Source: Ferdinandcohnia sp047246645 (GTDB lineage: Bacteria > Bacillota > Bacilli > Bacillales > Bacillaceae_L). Taken from it: DNA of 64,000 nucleotides. A program made the position numbers and the translations under genes. The DNA is taken from the NCBI RefSeq assembly GCF_047246645.1, contig NZ_JBFOKR010000008.1:1-64000 (forward strand), given 5' to 3'. Shown in pieces: positions 42,936 through 51,496 of this stretch (position 1 is the stretch's first letter; every line of letters starts with the position of its first letter). The notes under the pieces are model-generated. The model saw only the letters and a list, made by a program, of their open reading frames with translations. It did not search any database and had not been told where the DNA came from.

Positions 42936-44225
42936 TCAAACCGTAAACCGATCAATCATTTTCTTTAATTGACCAGCTTGCTTAGCAAGCTCTTGCGCCA
43001 ATTGGTCAACCTCTTGAATCACACTTGTCTGTTGCTGAGTAGAAGCGTTTACTTCTTGTGCACCTGCAGATGTTTCTTCTGCGATAGCCGCAACTTCTTG
43101 AGATTGCCTTGAAGTTTCCTGGATACTTTCCATTTGTTTTTCAACTAATACAGCAATTTGCTTAACCGCATCCGCAACCTCATGAACTGACGTAGTCATT
43201 TCTGCAATCGCTTCATTCGTTTTTGTTCCTTTTTTCGCTTCCTCATTCGCTACAGCAACTTGTTCAGAAATTTGAACCACTACATTACTCACTTCTTGCT
43301 GAATGTTTTTTATCAATTCCGAGATTCCTTGTACTGCCTTCGAACTCGCATCCGCAAGCTTCCGAACTTCTTCTGCCACAACCGCAAACCCTTTACCGTG
43401 TTCCCCTGCTCTCGCAGCTTCTATTGAAGCATTCAAGGCTAGTAAATTTGTTTGTCCCGCGATATCTCCAACTAAAGAAATTATTTTTTCAACCTCTTTT
43501 GCATTTTCCTCGAGACGATTTACCGCTTCTAATGATGTCTTATTATTATCAACCAGCTTATTAATGCCTGTAATTAATGAATGAACAACTTCTTTGCTTT
43601 CATTCAAGGACGCTACCATCTCAACTGAAAGATTTTCAGAGATTTTTGCATTGCTTTGAACATCTTCCGCTATTTTTATAACATCCTCCACTGATTCTGC
43701 TGTCTCTTGAATGGAAACCGCTGATGAATCAGCTCCCTTAGAGATTTCAGTAATCGTTCGATAAATATTATTCGATTGCTCAGATGCCAAGCTCGAAGCT
43801 TTTGTTATTTCAATTACTTTTTGATTTGTATTATCAAAGTTCGCCTCAATATTCTGTACCATATCACGAAGGTTGTGTAGCATTTGATTAAAAGCTAAAC
43901 TTAATGACCGGATTTCATCATCTGACTTGGAAACCGGGACGTCTTCTCGAATATTTCCATTGGCTGCTTTCATTGCCACTTGCTCTAACTTTTGAAGTGG
44001 CTTCGTGATAAAAAGCGCAGCAAAATAAGCTAGAATACCCGACCAGATAATCCCCATAAGTAATGTAGCCACCATAAAGATTTGTTCACTTACCAAATGC
44101 TCTAAATATGGATAAATAAAATAAATACATACCGCAGAAGCTGTATACGTTACGATAGCTAACACAGTTGTCAACAGCACCAACTTCAGCCGTAAACTAA
44201 ACTTATACCGTTTCTTTTCCCCCAT
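42936..44225 (-). CDS. methyl-accepting chemotaxis protein
   Basis: 429 residues. Two membrane helices (about 12-33 and 42-66) have almost no extracellular loop. A HAMP domain (FITKPLQKLEQVAMKAANGNI) and a long MCP signalling domain follow, with tip GKGFAVVAEEVRKLADASSKA and ETSAGAQEVNASTQQQ. Without a sensor domain it may sense membrane or cytoplasmic state. The gene sits between ywlE and rpiB, which are adjacent in B. subtilis. The ATG follows GGGGGAT. Confidence 0.93.
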   Translation of the reverse strand: MGEKKRYKFSLRLKLVLLTTVLAIVTYTASAVCIYFIYPYLEHLVSEQIFMVATLLMGIIWSGILAYFAALFITKPLQKLEQVAMKAANGNIREDVPVSKSDDEIRSLSLAFNQMLHNLRDMVQNIEANFDNTNQKVIEITKASSLASEQSNNIYRTITEISKGADSSAVSIQETAESVEDVIKIAEDVQSNAKISENLSVEMVASLNESKEVVHSLITGINKLVDNNKTSLEAVNRLEENAKEVEKIISLVGDIAGQTNLLALNASIEAARAGEHGKGFAVVAEEVRKLADASSKAVQGISELIKNIQQEVSNVVVQISEQVAVANEEAKKGTKTNEAIAEMTTSVHEVADAVKQIAVLVEKQMESIQETSRQSQEVAAIAEETSAGAQEVNASTQQQTSVIQEVDQLAQELAKQAGQLKKMIDRFTV

Positions 44226-44240
44226 TTGTTCATCCCCCAG

Positions 44241-44678
44241 TTAGGCCTTTTTTAATTTTGTAATCAATGTCTCAATTATTGGTTCCATTTCATTGTACGT
44301 TTCTCGATAAATCTCTACTGGTCCACCGAAAGGATCAGAGATATCTCCAGTGCTGCCTACAAATTCCTTCAACGTAAACAACTTGCTAGAGGCTTCAGGA
44401 TAACGGAATAAAATCTCCTGTTTATGACTATTCGTCATCGTCAAAATATAGGACGCCCAGTCAGTCAGCTCTTTTGATAGTAAAGAGGAAGAGTGAATGG
44501 AATCGATCCCTTTTTCTTTTAAAACGGCAGCAGTATTCACAGAAGCTGGAGTTCCGTTACTGGCAAAGATCCCGGCTGATTTCACTTCTATTCCATCTGT
44601 AGCCTTGGCTTTTAAAATTGCTTCCGCCATCGGGCTTCTACATGTATTTCCTGTACAAACAAATAAAACACGAACCAT
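44241..44678 (-). CDS. ywlE: protein arginine phosphatase
   Basis: A low-molecular-weight phosphatase that reverses McsB arginine phosphorylation. 145 residues. The P-loop is CTGNTCRSPMAEA; the Thr in the loop is the residue known to favour phospho-arginine. The catalytic acid is in ISDPFGGP. The start is ATG at 44678 after GGGTGAT; a TTG one codon earlier is possible. Confidence 0.93.
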   Translation of the reverse strand: MVRVLFVCTGNTCRSPMAEAILKAKATDGIEVKSAGIFASNGTPASVNTAAVLKEKGIDSIHSSSLLSKELTDWASYILTMTNSHKQEILFRYPEASSKLFTLKEFVGSTGDISDPFGGPVEIYRETYNEMEPIIETLITKLKKA

Positions 44679-44773
44679 CAAATCACCCTTTACATTTTCT
44701 ACACTCGTTCAGACATTTTTCGACTAATATCATTATTATAAGACAGTTCGATTTTTAGACATAGTCGAAAATG

Positions 44774-44803
44774 AAAAAAGAGCAAGGATTTCCACCCTTG
44801 CTC
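44774..44803 (-). terminator. mntP terminator
   Basis: GAGCAAGG (44780-44787) and CCTTGCTC (44796-44803) pair; six T follow on the minus strand. Confidence 0.88.
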
Positions 44804-44830
44804 ACAAAATTGTTAAAATTTCACCTAATC

Positions 44831-45391
44831 TCACAATGGAAATAGTAGTTTCACTCCAAATGCTAGTAAAATACTGCCCCCTAGAGCTTCGCTATATTTA
44901 CCTAACCATGTTTGGACCTTTCGTCCAAGTAACAGTCCCACCCAAGTTAAAACCATACTGACAACTCCAAACATGAAAATGACGACAATTGTTTTTGCTC
45001 CGTAAATTCCTAACGATAAACCTACCGAAAAACTATCTAAGCTAACACTTAATGCAAATATGAGCAAACCAAATCCAACAGGAGTAATCAACCGTTGGTC
45101 ATCATCCTTAAAGGAAGAAACAATCATTTGCAAACCTAAAAGAAGTAGTAACCCTCCACCTGCATATGTAGCAAAAACTCCAAATTGCTCTGATAAAAAG
45201 TCACCGATTATCAAGCCAACTAGAGGCATCCACATGTGAAAGATACCAATTGTTACCCCTATGAAAAAAATTTGTTTTAGCCTTAGCTGAATCATTCCCA
45301 TTCCAAGTCCTACGGAAAAAGCATCCATTCCTAAGGCAAATGCCATGATAAATAATGTTAAAAACTCTCCAGCCATTGCAGCGATATCCAT
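44831..45391 (-). CDS. mntP: manganese efflux pump MntP
   Basis: 186 residues and six helices with the repeated motifs ALGMDAFSVGLGMGM and ALSVSLDSFSVGLSLG, whose Asp residues bind Mn2+. It is the ywlD position of B. subtilis. The ATG follows GAGGAGG. I see no yybP-ykoY-type Mn riboswitch in the 69 bp upstream. Confidence 0.9.
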   Translation of the reverse strand: MDIAAMAGEFLTLFIMAFALGMDAFSVGLGMGMIQLRLKQIFFIGVTIGIFHMWMPLVGLIIGDFLSEQFGVFATYAGGGLLLLLGLQMIVSSFKDDDQRLITPVGFGLLIFALSVSLDSFSVGLSLGIYGAKTIVVIFMFGVVSMVLTWVGLLLGRKVQTWLGKYSEALGGSILLAFGVKLLFPL

Positions 45392-45460
45392 CTTCTACCT
45401 CCTCGGACTTGCCTATTTCAACATATGCATGTACCAAAAAAAATAGAAGAAGATTTATTT

Positions 45461-46504
45461 TTATTCCTTAATGATTTGATGCCCCGCTGCTTTGGTAAGT
45501 CTATTCATAATTGCCTGCCCAATTCCTTCATTAGGAAAGCTTTCACTAAAAATAATTTCAATGTTACTTTCATCAAAAGAACGAAGCACATCGTATAATT
45601 GATTTGCCACCGTAACTAAGTCCTGACGAGAGCCACAAGCAATCACTTTATCTGCCTGATACTCATTCTTACTTTCACTCGTAGTGAGAACGCCAACCCT
45701 TTTACCTTGTTCCTGTTTTTCCTGTACAAGTGTTTGGATATATTCTTTTGAGCCGTTAACGATAATAAGTGGAGCCTTTGGTGCATAATGAGTATATTTC
45801 ATCCCAGGTGACTTAGGTGCTTGTCCCTCTTTAATAAGAGCTTGGTCAATCTCTACCCTTCCACACACTTCTTCCAACTGTTCCTTTGTAACCCCGCCTG
45901 GACGTAAAATCACCGGCACATCACCTGAACAATCAAGAACAGTGGATTCAAGTCCTACGCCAGTCGCACCACCATCAATAATCCCCGCTATTTTACCTGT
46001 AAGATCATGAGTAACATGTCTCGCATGCGTTGGACTTGGTTTCCCTGATAGATTTGCACTTGGAGCAGCTAACGGAAGACCAGAAGTTGTAATCAAGGCA
46101 AGCGCGATCGGATGGTCAGGCATTCTAACCGCAACCGTATCAAGCCCCGCAGTTACCCTTTCAGAAACGGCATTCTCTTTTTTCTTTAAAACAAGTGTTA
46201 AAGGTCCTGGCCAAAATGTATCTATTAACTTGTTCGCGAGCTGAGAAATATCTTGTGCAATTTCGTTTAACTGCTCTTTTTGGGATATGTGGACAATCAG
46301 TGGATTATCACTCGGACGTCCTTTTGCTTTATATATTTTATTCACAGCATCATCAGAAGTAGCGTTTGCACCTAACCCATACACTGTTTCTGTTGGAAAA
46401 GCGACGACTTCATTCTGTTTAAGAAGCTCTGAAGCTTCCTTGATTTGTGGATAATGTTCTAAATCTTTCATACCTTTATCCACAACCCATTGTTTTGTAT
46501 CCAT
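45461..46504 (-). CDS. ywlC: L-threonylcarbamoyladenylate synthase (Sua5/YwlC)
   Basis: Makes threonylcarbamoyl-AMP for the t6A37 modification of tRNA. 347 residues: the YrdC domain (about 15-205; FPTETVYGLGANA, KGRPSDNPLIVHI, RMPDHPIAL, SANLSGKPSP) plus the Sua5 C-terminal domain (about 240-345). The ATG follows AGGAG. The first 60 bp of the gene include two perfect DnaA-box sequences. Confidence 0.95.
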   Translation of the reverse strand: MDTKQWVVDKGMKDLEHYPQIKEASELLKQNEVVAFPTETVYGLGANATSDDAVNKIYKAKGRPSDNPLIVHISQKEQLNEIAQDISQLANKLIDTFWPGPLTLVLKKKENAVSERVTAGLDTVAVRMPDHPIALALITTSGLPLAAPSANLSGKPSPTHARHVTHDLTGKIAGIIDGGATGVGLESTVLDCSGDVPVILRPGGVTKEQLEEVCGRVEIDQALIKEGQAPKSPGMKYTHYAPKAPLIIVNGSKEYIQTLVQEKQEQGKRVGVLTTSESKNEYQADKVIACGSRQDLVTVANQLYDVLRSFDESNIEIIFSESFPNEGIGQAIMNRLTKAAGHQIIKE

Positions 46505-46790
46505 TTACTGCAACTCCTATAATAAATTTCTAAGAAACCCTGTATTACCAAGACTCTTTTTATTATCACAATATAGAAAAGTATAGAATTTCAATTCATA
46601 GAAAACAAGTATTATCCACATTTTGTGGATAAAAACTATCAAAAAGTGGATAACTTTGTGGATATACCCAATTTTGCCACGAACTATCTCCATATAAACA
46701 ATATTACCAAAATAAAAGGATCTGCCCAGCCTTACATAGTTTCACTGTACTTCCTTATCTCAGGCACCAAACCTATCCACATTTTCCACA
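46446..46790. promoter_or_regulatory. cluster of DnaA-box sequences at ywlC
   Basis: Perfect TTATCCACA or its complement occurs at 46446-46454, 46476-46484, 46612-46620 and 46624-46632. One-mismatch forms are at 46645-46653, 46657-46665, 46773-46781 and 46782-46790. I recall that DnaA binds near ywlC in B. subtilis, one of a few such chromosomal clusters. Confidence 0.7.
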
Positions 46791-46866
46791 AACCCCACAA
46801 TGGTGCCTGACACCCTAAAAATACAAATACCCCAAATTGTCCACCTCTGGCGGACATTTCGGGGCG
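46765..46866 (-). repeat. family C REP-like repeat
   Basis: The core GGTGCCTGACACC is at 46802-46814, with CTATCCACA on one side and AAATACAAAT, GTCCACCTCTGGCGGACA on the other. It is between ywlB and ywlC, overlapping the last DnaA-like boxes. Confidence 0.75.
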
Positions 46867-46903
46867 TCTAAATATAGAATATGCTCATTGTATGTTTTTT
46901 ACC

Positions 46904-47347
46904 CTAACTCACATTTGAAATCATAAACTTTGGTTCTGTTGTTTCAAAGAGTTGGGTAATATGGTTTGAAGTTTTAATATGCTCTGGTAATTCCTCGGTC
47001 ACAACTTCACTAAATCCCAGCATTGCAAAGAACTGAATGGATGCCTGTTTGTTTGTTGCTAGGTATAAGTGCTCAAGCTCCTTATGTTTTGCTAGTGAAA
47101 TAGCACTTTTAAACAATGTAAGTAGATTGGTTTGTTCTACCTTTGATGTTATGACAAGTGAACGTAACAGACCATCTCTTTCAATACGCTCAATACCCAA
47201 AGTAGCTACAAGATTCTTTTCTTCATCTTCCATTAAAATAAAGTGGTCGATCATTGAATCGATTCCGATCGTGCTGACATCTGCTTTTTGCAAAAAATCT
47301 TTCACAGTCTCAATATCTTGTTCATTCGCAGTTCGTATTTGTTTCAT
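46904..47347 (-). CDS. ywlB: GNAT-family acetyltransferase YwlB
   Basis: 147 residues with a GNAT fold: IRTANEQDIETVKDFL, the ATLGIERI strand, LLRSLVI and the C-terminal ASIQFFAMLGFSEV. It occupies the ywlB place between spoIIR and ywlC. Substrate unknown. The ATG is preceded by GGGGTGAAGAGGAT. Confidence 0.85.
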   Translation of the reverse strand: MKQIRTANEQDIETVKDFLQKADVSTIGIDSMIDHFILMEDEEKNLVATLGIERIERDGLLRSLVITSKVEQTNLLTLFKSAISLAKHKELEHLYLATNKQASIQFFAMLGFSEVVTEELPEHIKTSNHITQLFETTEPKFMISNVS

Positions 47348-47425
47348 ATCCTCTTCACCCCATCAAGTAGTTTTCTACTACCTACTCTATGAGCCGTATG
47401 AAAAAATAGAACCAAATACTAGATT

Positions 47426-48067
47426 TTAGCTAAATAAGTTAGTAAAAAATTCTACTAAGAAGAACTTTACTTCCACCTCTTCTTTATCTTCTTTTTTCTC
47501 TTTTTTCTCTACTTCCGCTACCTCTTCAACTTTTACGTCTTTTCCTTCTTCATCAGATGCCTTAACCGCATCTCCTGTTGAGAAATCTAGAAAGCAAAGT
47601 GGAGGGAATAACACACACCACCAGTTTGCACCTTTTGCTTCACCCAATGAAATGAGAATAGCTTCATACTCACCCGCAGGATATAAAAAGTTCCCATATA
47701 GCTTCGTTGGAAACTGAACATCACTACCATAGTTAACAGTAAACGATTGATTACTATTTTCTTTCTCTAAAACTTCCTCAACGATTTTCTCGATTTCTGG
47801 TAATCTCTCTTTTATTAGATCTCTTGCTGCTTGGATAGAAGTAAGCTCCTCTACCCAAACGGTAATTTCTTTATTTACTTCATCTCGAATTTTTCGTTTT
47901 AAGGTCTGGTCTTCTTCTGAATCACTATTTGCTAAAATGCGAAGGCGAATTGCTTCATCCGGTATCATCACTGGACCTTCTGCACTTGTTTGATCTATAA
48001 AAAAATGGCTATTTGCCCCTATTAATAATAAAAAGATAAATGAAATGATTGCGTATTGTTTTTTCAT
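47426..48067 (-). CDS. spoIIR: stage II sporulation protein R
   Basis: The forespore-made secreted signal that triggers SpoIIGA cleavage of pro-sigma-E in the mother cell. 213 residues: an N-terminal signal anchor (about 5-24), AIRLRILANSDSEEDQ and YPAGEYEAILISLGEAKGANWWCVLFPPLCFLDF (in parts). The C-terminal tail is longer and unusually charged (KKEKKEDKEEVEV). The ATG follows GAAGGGA at a long spacing. I could not identify a convincing sigma-F promoter. Confidence 0.95.
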   Translation of the reverse strand: MKKQYAIISFIFLLLIGANSHFFIDQTSAEGPVMIPDEAIRLRILANSDSEEDQTLKRKIRDEVNKEITVWVEELTSIQAARDLIKERLPEIEKIVEEVLEKENSNQSFTVNYGSDVQFPTKLYGNFLYPAGEYEAILISLGEAKGANWWCVLFPPLCFLDFSTGDAVKASDEEGKDVKVEEVAEVEKKEKKEDKEEVEVKFFLVEFFTNLFS

Positions 48068-48169
48068 TTTCTAGCACCGTCCCTTCACTACACCATTGTG
48101 GACAGGAATTCTAATTCTTAAACTAGTAAAGTGAAAAAAATCTAGTAAACTATAATTTTTCAATAAAAT

Positions 48170-48209
48170 GTAAAGTTCACTTTACAAAATGTATAGTTGA
48201 CCTTACAAT
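48170..48209 (+). promoter_or_regulatory. promoter with tandem operators for the XRE regulator
   Basis: TTTACA (48181-48186), a 17-nt spacer and TACAAT (48204-48209). A perfect 16-bp inverted repeat GTAAAGTTCACTTTAC (48170-48185) overlaps the -35, and a related GTATAGTTGACCTTAC (48191-48206) covers the spacer and -10. Their centres are 21 bp apart, two helical turns. This strongly suggests autorepression. Confidence 0.7.
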
Positions 48210-48239
48210 GAGTGTATAACTAATTGGAGGAAATTGTAA

Positions 48240-48446
48240 ATGGAGATTAGAAACCGGGTGAAGGAGCTACGCGCAAAACATAATTTTACACAGGGCGCAC
48301 TAGCTGAGATGGTCAATGTAACACGCCAAACAATTGTTGCCTTGGAAAAAGGAAGCTACATTCCTTCACTTTTACTCGCTATGAATATTGCCCGAACCTT
48401 TCAGTTGCCAGTTGAAGAAATCTTTTATTTGGAGGATGAAAAATGA
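48240..48446 (+). CDS. XRE-family helix-turn-helix regulator
   Basis: 68 residues, almost only the Cro/CI-type HTH: RNRVKELRAKHNFTQGALAEMV, then TRQTIVALEKGSYIPSLLLAMNIA. It has GGAGG 9 nt upstream of the ATG. It overlaps the following membrane gene by 4 nt (ATGA) and is preceded by tandem operators, so it is probably an autorepressor for the pair. Confidence 0.92.
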   Translation: MEIRNRVKELRAKHNFTQGALAEMVNVTRQTIVALEKGSYIPSLLLAMNIARTFQLPVEEIFYLEDEK

Positions 48447-48916
48447 GTGTATTTCGTAATGTTTTGTATTCAGTAATTTCGTTACTATTATTTGGCTGGG
48501 GTTTATCCACAATGTATTATGCACAAATGGACTTTGCAACGATTGTAAAAAGCAATCAAGAACCACCTTGGTTCATTGAGATTAATACAACACCTATTTT
48601 TGCAACAATACTAATCGGAACTATTTTTGCATTAGTAACGTATCCAAAATTAAAAAGAAAACGTAAGACCTGGAAAAGAGTCCTACTACTTCCTACTGAA
48701 TTTGTAGAGGGTGACGAACGGGAAAAGGAACTAACAGCGAAGGCTTGTAGAGCATCTTATATAAGCATGTGGTACGCGTTTCCGATTCTAGCTAGCCTAC
48801 TTCTTCTGTACCCGTTTATCTCTGACATCGTACCTTATTACCCAATCATTCTTTTTCTGCTTTTTCCATTCGTACAAATTGTTGTGTATTTTATTTCTTG
48901 GAAACGAAACTATTAG
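48443..48916 (+). CDS. small membrane protein paired with the XRE regulator
   Basis: 157 residues and four predicted membrane helices (about 6-26, 48-66, 110-128, 132-151), with a basic cytoplasmic patch KLKRKRKTWKR after the second. FVEGDEREKELTAKACRASY is a cytoplasmic loop, similar to the DUF2178-type membrane proteins that accompany HTH genes. Translation is coupled to the regulator. Function unknown. Confidence 0.75.
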   Translation: MSVFRNVLYSVISLLLFGWGLSTMYYAQMDFATIVKSNQEPPWFIEINTTPIFATILIGTIFALVTYPKLKRKRKTWKRVLLLPTEFVEGDEREKELTAKACRASYISMWYAFPILASLLLLYPFISDIVPYYPIILFLLFPFVQIVVYFISWKRNY

Positions 48917-48929
48917 CTCTACCTATTAA

Positions 48930-49100
48930 GAAAAGCGCGAGCGCCTTGGTCAGCCCCGACAAGCGCTGGAACCCTGACGAGGAGGCTCGAAAAAAAGCAA
49001 AGCTTTTTTCCTGCGGGGATTATCCTCACGAAGCATTCCTTAGTGTTGCCGCCGCAGGAGGGGTGAAGCGACCACGAGGGGCTAGGCGCTGGCGCTAGAC
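48930..49100 (-). repeat. family A repeat, minus orientation
   Basis: The reverse complement of this stretch matches 61560-61695 nearly base for base (GCTTCAC, CCTGCGGCGGCAACACTAAG, AATCCCCGCAGG, GCGCTTGTCGGGGCTGACC). A 66-codon frame across it is a repeat artefact. Confidence 0.8.
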
Positions 49101-49140
49101 AGCAAAACTAAGTTAAATACTTTATACTTTCTTATCTCAT

Positions 49141-49168
49141 AAAAATAGCCTGGACTCACATCCAGGCT
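49141..49168 (-). terminator. prfA-prmC operon terminator
   Basis: AGCCTGGA (49147-49154) and TCCAGGCT (49161-49168) pair with ATTTTTATG following on the minus strand. Confidence 0.85.
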
Positions 49169-49173
49169 CACTC

Positions 49174-50043
49174 TTAAAAACCAATTTCCGCATAAACCAT
49201 TCTATCTTTTCCATTAATATCATCCACAACTTCTACGGTTGCTTGTGGATATGTTTCTCTCAATAATTTAGCAACTGCTTCACCCTGTCCAATTCCCACT
49301 TCAAATGCTACAAGTCCTTGCGCTTTTAATACCTGTGGAATTTCCATCATAAAGCGTCGGTAAAAATCTAGACCATCCACACCACCAACTAGCGCTCTAA
49401 TCGGCTCATGATCCTTAACCACTGTGGATAATGTTTCAATATCCTTCTCTGGAATATAGGGAGGATTTGAAACCACCACATCTACTTTTTTTCCTTTTTC
49501 AATCAACGGTTGAAGTAAATCACCTTCAAAAAATGTAACAGATGCACCTAATTTTTTAGCATTTTCCTTTGCTACCTCTATTGATGCCGGCGCTATATCA
49601 ACGGTCATAACATCAAGATTTTTATTTTCAAGTGCTAGTGAGATGGAAATCGCTCCACTCCCAGTCCCCACATCAACAACCTGCAAACTCTGTTCCGTTC
49701 CACATAAACGAGAAATACGTGATAAAACCCCGAGTACTAATTCTTCTGTTTCAGGTCTTGGAATAAGGACTTCCTCATTTACCAAGAACCTGCGACCATA
49801 AAATTCTTCATATCCAATAATATATTGAACAGGTACTCCCTCACCAACCAGCTCAAGTGCCTTTAAGAACTCCATTTTAACAGACTCATCCAAGGCCTCT
49901 CGCATCTCAGCTAACAGCTGGGCTCTACTTAACCCAAGATAATGACATAAAAGCAACTCACCGATATTTGTGTCCCGACCTTTTTCCCGTAAAAAAGAAG
50001 AAGCCCAATTGAGGGCTTCGTATATCTTTTGAAAGCTTTTCAT
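49174..50043 (-). CDS. prmC: peptide chain release factor N5-glutamine methyltransferase
   Basis: Methylates the Gln of the GGQ motif in release factors using SAM. 289 residues: an N-terminal helical substrate domain (1-75), the SAM loop DVGTGSG (124-130) and NPPY (193-196). The ATG shares one base with the prfA stop, so translation is coupled to its substrate gene. Confidence 0.96.
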   Translation of the reverse strand: MKSFQKIYEALNWASSFLREKGRDTNIGELLLCHYLGLSRAQLLAEMREALDESVKMEFLKALELVGEGVPVQYIIGYEEFYGRRFLVNEEVLIPRPETEELVLGVLSRISRLCGTEQSLQVVDVGTGSGAISISLALENKNLDVMTVDIAPASIEVAKENAKKLGASVTFFEGDLLQPLIEKGKKVDVVVSNPPYIPEKDIETLSTVVKDHEPIRALVGGVDGLDFYRRFMMEIPQVLKAQGLVAFEVGIGQGEAVAKLLRETYPQATVEVVDDINGKDRMVYAEIGF

Positions 50044-51110
50044 TACTCTGCTTGCTCCATTTTTAACGCTTGGTCTTCCATGATAAGAGCGTCAATCACT
50101 TCATCTAGCTTACCAGTTAGAATTTGATCAAGCTTTTGGATCGTTAACCCAATTCGGTGGTCGGTCACACGGTTTTGTGGGAAATTGTACGTACGAATAC
50201 GCTCTGAGCGATCCCCAGTTCCAACCGCCTGCTTACGGTTTTGGTCGTATTCCGCTTGTGCTTCTCGTTGGAATTTATCATATACACGTGCACGTAATAC
50301 CTTCATTGCTTTTTCTTTATTTTTAATTTGTGATTTTTCATCCTGACAGGAAACCACTGTTCCAGTCGGTAAGTGTGTTAAACGAACTGCTGACATTGTG
50401 GTGTTAACACTCTGTCCTCCAGGTCCACTTGAAGCAAAGGTATCAACACGAATATCCTTTTCATGAATTTCTACCTCAACCTCTTCTGCTTCTGGTAAAA
50501 CAGCAACTGTTGCAGTCGATGTATGGATACGTCCACCTGACTCTGTTTCAGGAACACGTTGAACTCGGTGCGCACCATTTTCAAACTTCAGACGAGAATA
50601 GGCACCTTTACCATTAATCATAAAGATAATCTCTTTATAACCACCAACGCCTGTAGAACTAGCTTCCATAACCTCTGTTTTCCAACCATGAGTTTCTGCA
50701 TAACGGCTGTACATACGGTATAAGTCACCAGCAAACAAGGCTGCCTCGTCTCCACCAGCCGCACCACGGATTTCCATAATAACGTTCTTATCGTCATTAG
50801 GGTCCTTTGGTAGTAATAAAATGTGTAAACGTTCCTCAAGAGCTTCAATTCGCTCTTCAAGTTCGCCAATTTCCTCTTTTACCATTTCACGCATTTCGGC
50901 ATCAAGCTTTTCTTCAAGCATCGCCTTTGCATCGTCAAACTGTTCCTTGACTTCTTTGTATTCTCTATATGCTTCAACAGTTTCTTGTATATCGGATTGT
51001 TCCTTTGAATAATCACGCAGCTTAGTCGTATCATTCACAATATCTGGATCACTTAATAATTCATTCAGCTTCTCATAACGAGCCTCTACAGCTTCTAAAC
51101 GATCAAACAC
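50043..51110 (-). CDS. prfA: peptide chain release factor 1
   Basis: Recognises UAA and UAG. 355 residues with the anticodon-like PET (in RVPETESGGR), the catalytic SSGPGGQSVNTT and the C-terminal HRIGLT. I choose the GTG at 51110, 5 nt after AGGTGA, giving MFDRLEAVEARYEKL, which matches family N termini; a GTG three codons upstream lies within the ribosome site. Confidence 0.96.
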   Translation of the reverse strand: MFDRLEAVEARYEKLNELLSDPDIVNDTTKLRDYSKEQSDIQETVEAYREYKEVKEQFDDAKAMLEEKLDAEMREMVKEEIGELEERIEALEERLHILLLPKDPNDDKNVIMEIRGAAGGDEAALFAGDLYRMYSRYAETHGWKTEVMEASSTGVGGYKEIIFMINGKGAYSRLKFENGAHRVQRVPETESGGRIHTSTATVAVLPEAEEVEVEIHEKDIRVDTFASSGPGGQSVNTTMSAVRLTHLPTGTVVSCQDEKSQIKNKEKAMKVLRARVYDKFQREAQAEYDQNRKQAVGTGDRSERIRTYNFPQNRVTDHRIGLTIQKLDQILTGKLDEVIDALIMEDQALKMEQAE

Positions 51111-51204
51111 GTTCTTCACCTCAAAATTTAGTCCATAACATTCTAATTATAGTATAGGGTACCCAACCCGTCAAAGCAAATCACCAAAAATCATTCCATC
51201 CCCT

Positions 51205-51290
51205 ATCCACATTATTCACAGTATCCCCAATGGTGTCAGGCACCACAAAAAGACATTTGTCCTCTCCAGAAAGACACCACTAGAAATTTG
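51205..51290 (+). repeat. family C REP-like repeat
   Basis: CTATCCACATTATTCACA and TATCCCCAATGGTGTCAGG, with the core GGTGTCAGGCACC at 51232-51244. The right flank is ACAAAAAGACATTTG, as at 3937. This uninterrupted copy defines the insertion in the 3541-3975 copy. Confidence 0.78.
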
Positions 51291-51291
51291 T

Positions 51292-51387
51292 TGTCGAAGT
51301 GAAGGAATTTTGTTGGATTGGTTCTTTCTTTGACGAATGTGTGCTAGTTTTGTCTTGCTTGAAGGATTTTTCAAAAATTAGGAGAAA
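51292..51387 (+). promoter_or_regulatory. candidate Spo0A boxes and sigma-H promoter of racA
   Basis: TGTCGAA (51292-51298) and TGACGAA (51331-51337) fit the 0A box TGNCGAA. AGGATTT (51363-51369), a 14-nt spacer and GAAA (51384-51387) resemble sigma-H (AGGAWWT, N14, GAAT). racA is expressed early in sporulation, consistent with this. Confidence 0.55.
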
Positions 51388-51496
51388 AGATATATATCAA
51401 CTAAATTTTATTGGGTAGCCATGGTATGCTTCCCTTATATATATTTGATTGTTGACGTTGGTGATTATAAGTACACTTGGAAAGGGAGTGGAGGAG

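Noticed and set aside
45392..45460. Manganese riboswitch upstream of mntP
   Set aside because: The gap between ywlC and mntP is only 69 bp and shows no yybP-ykoY-like fold.
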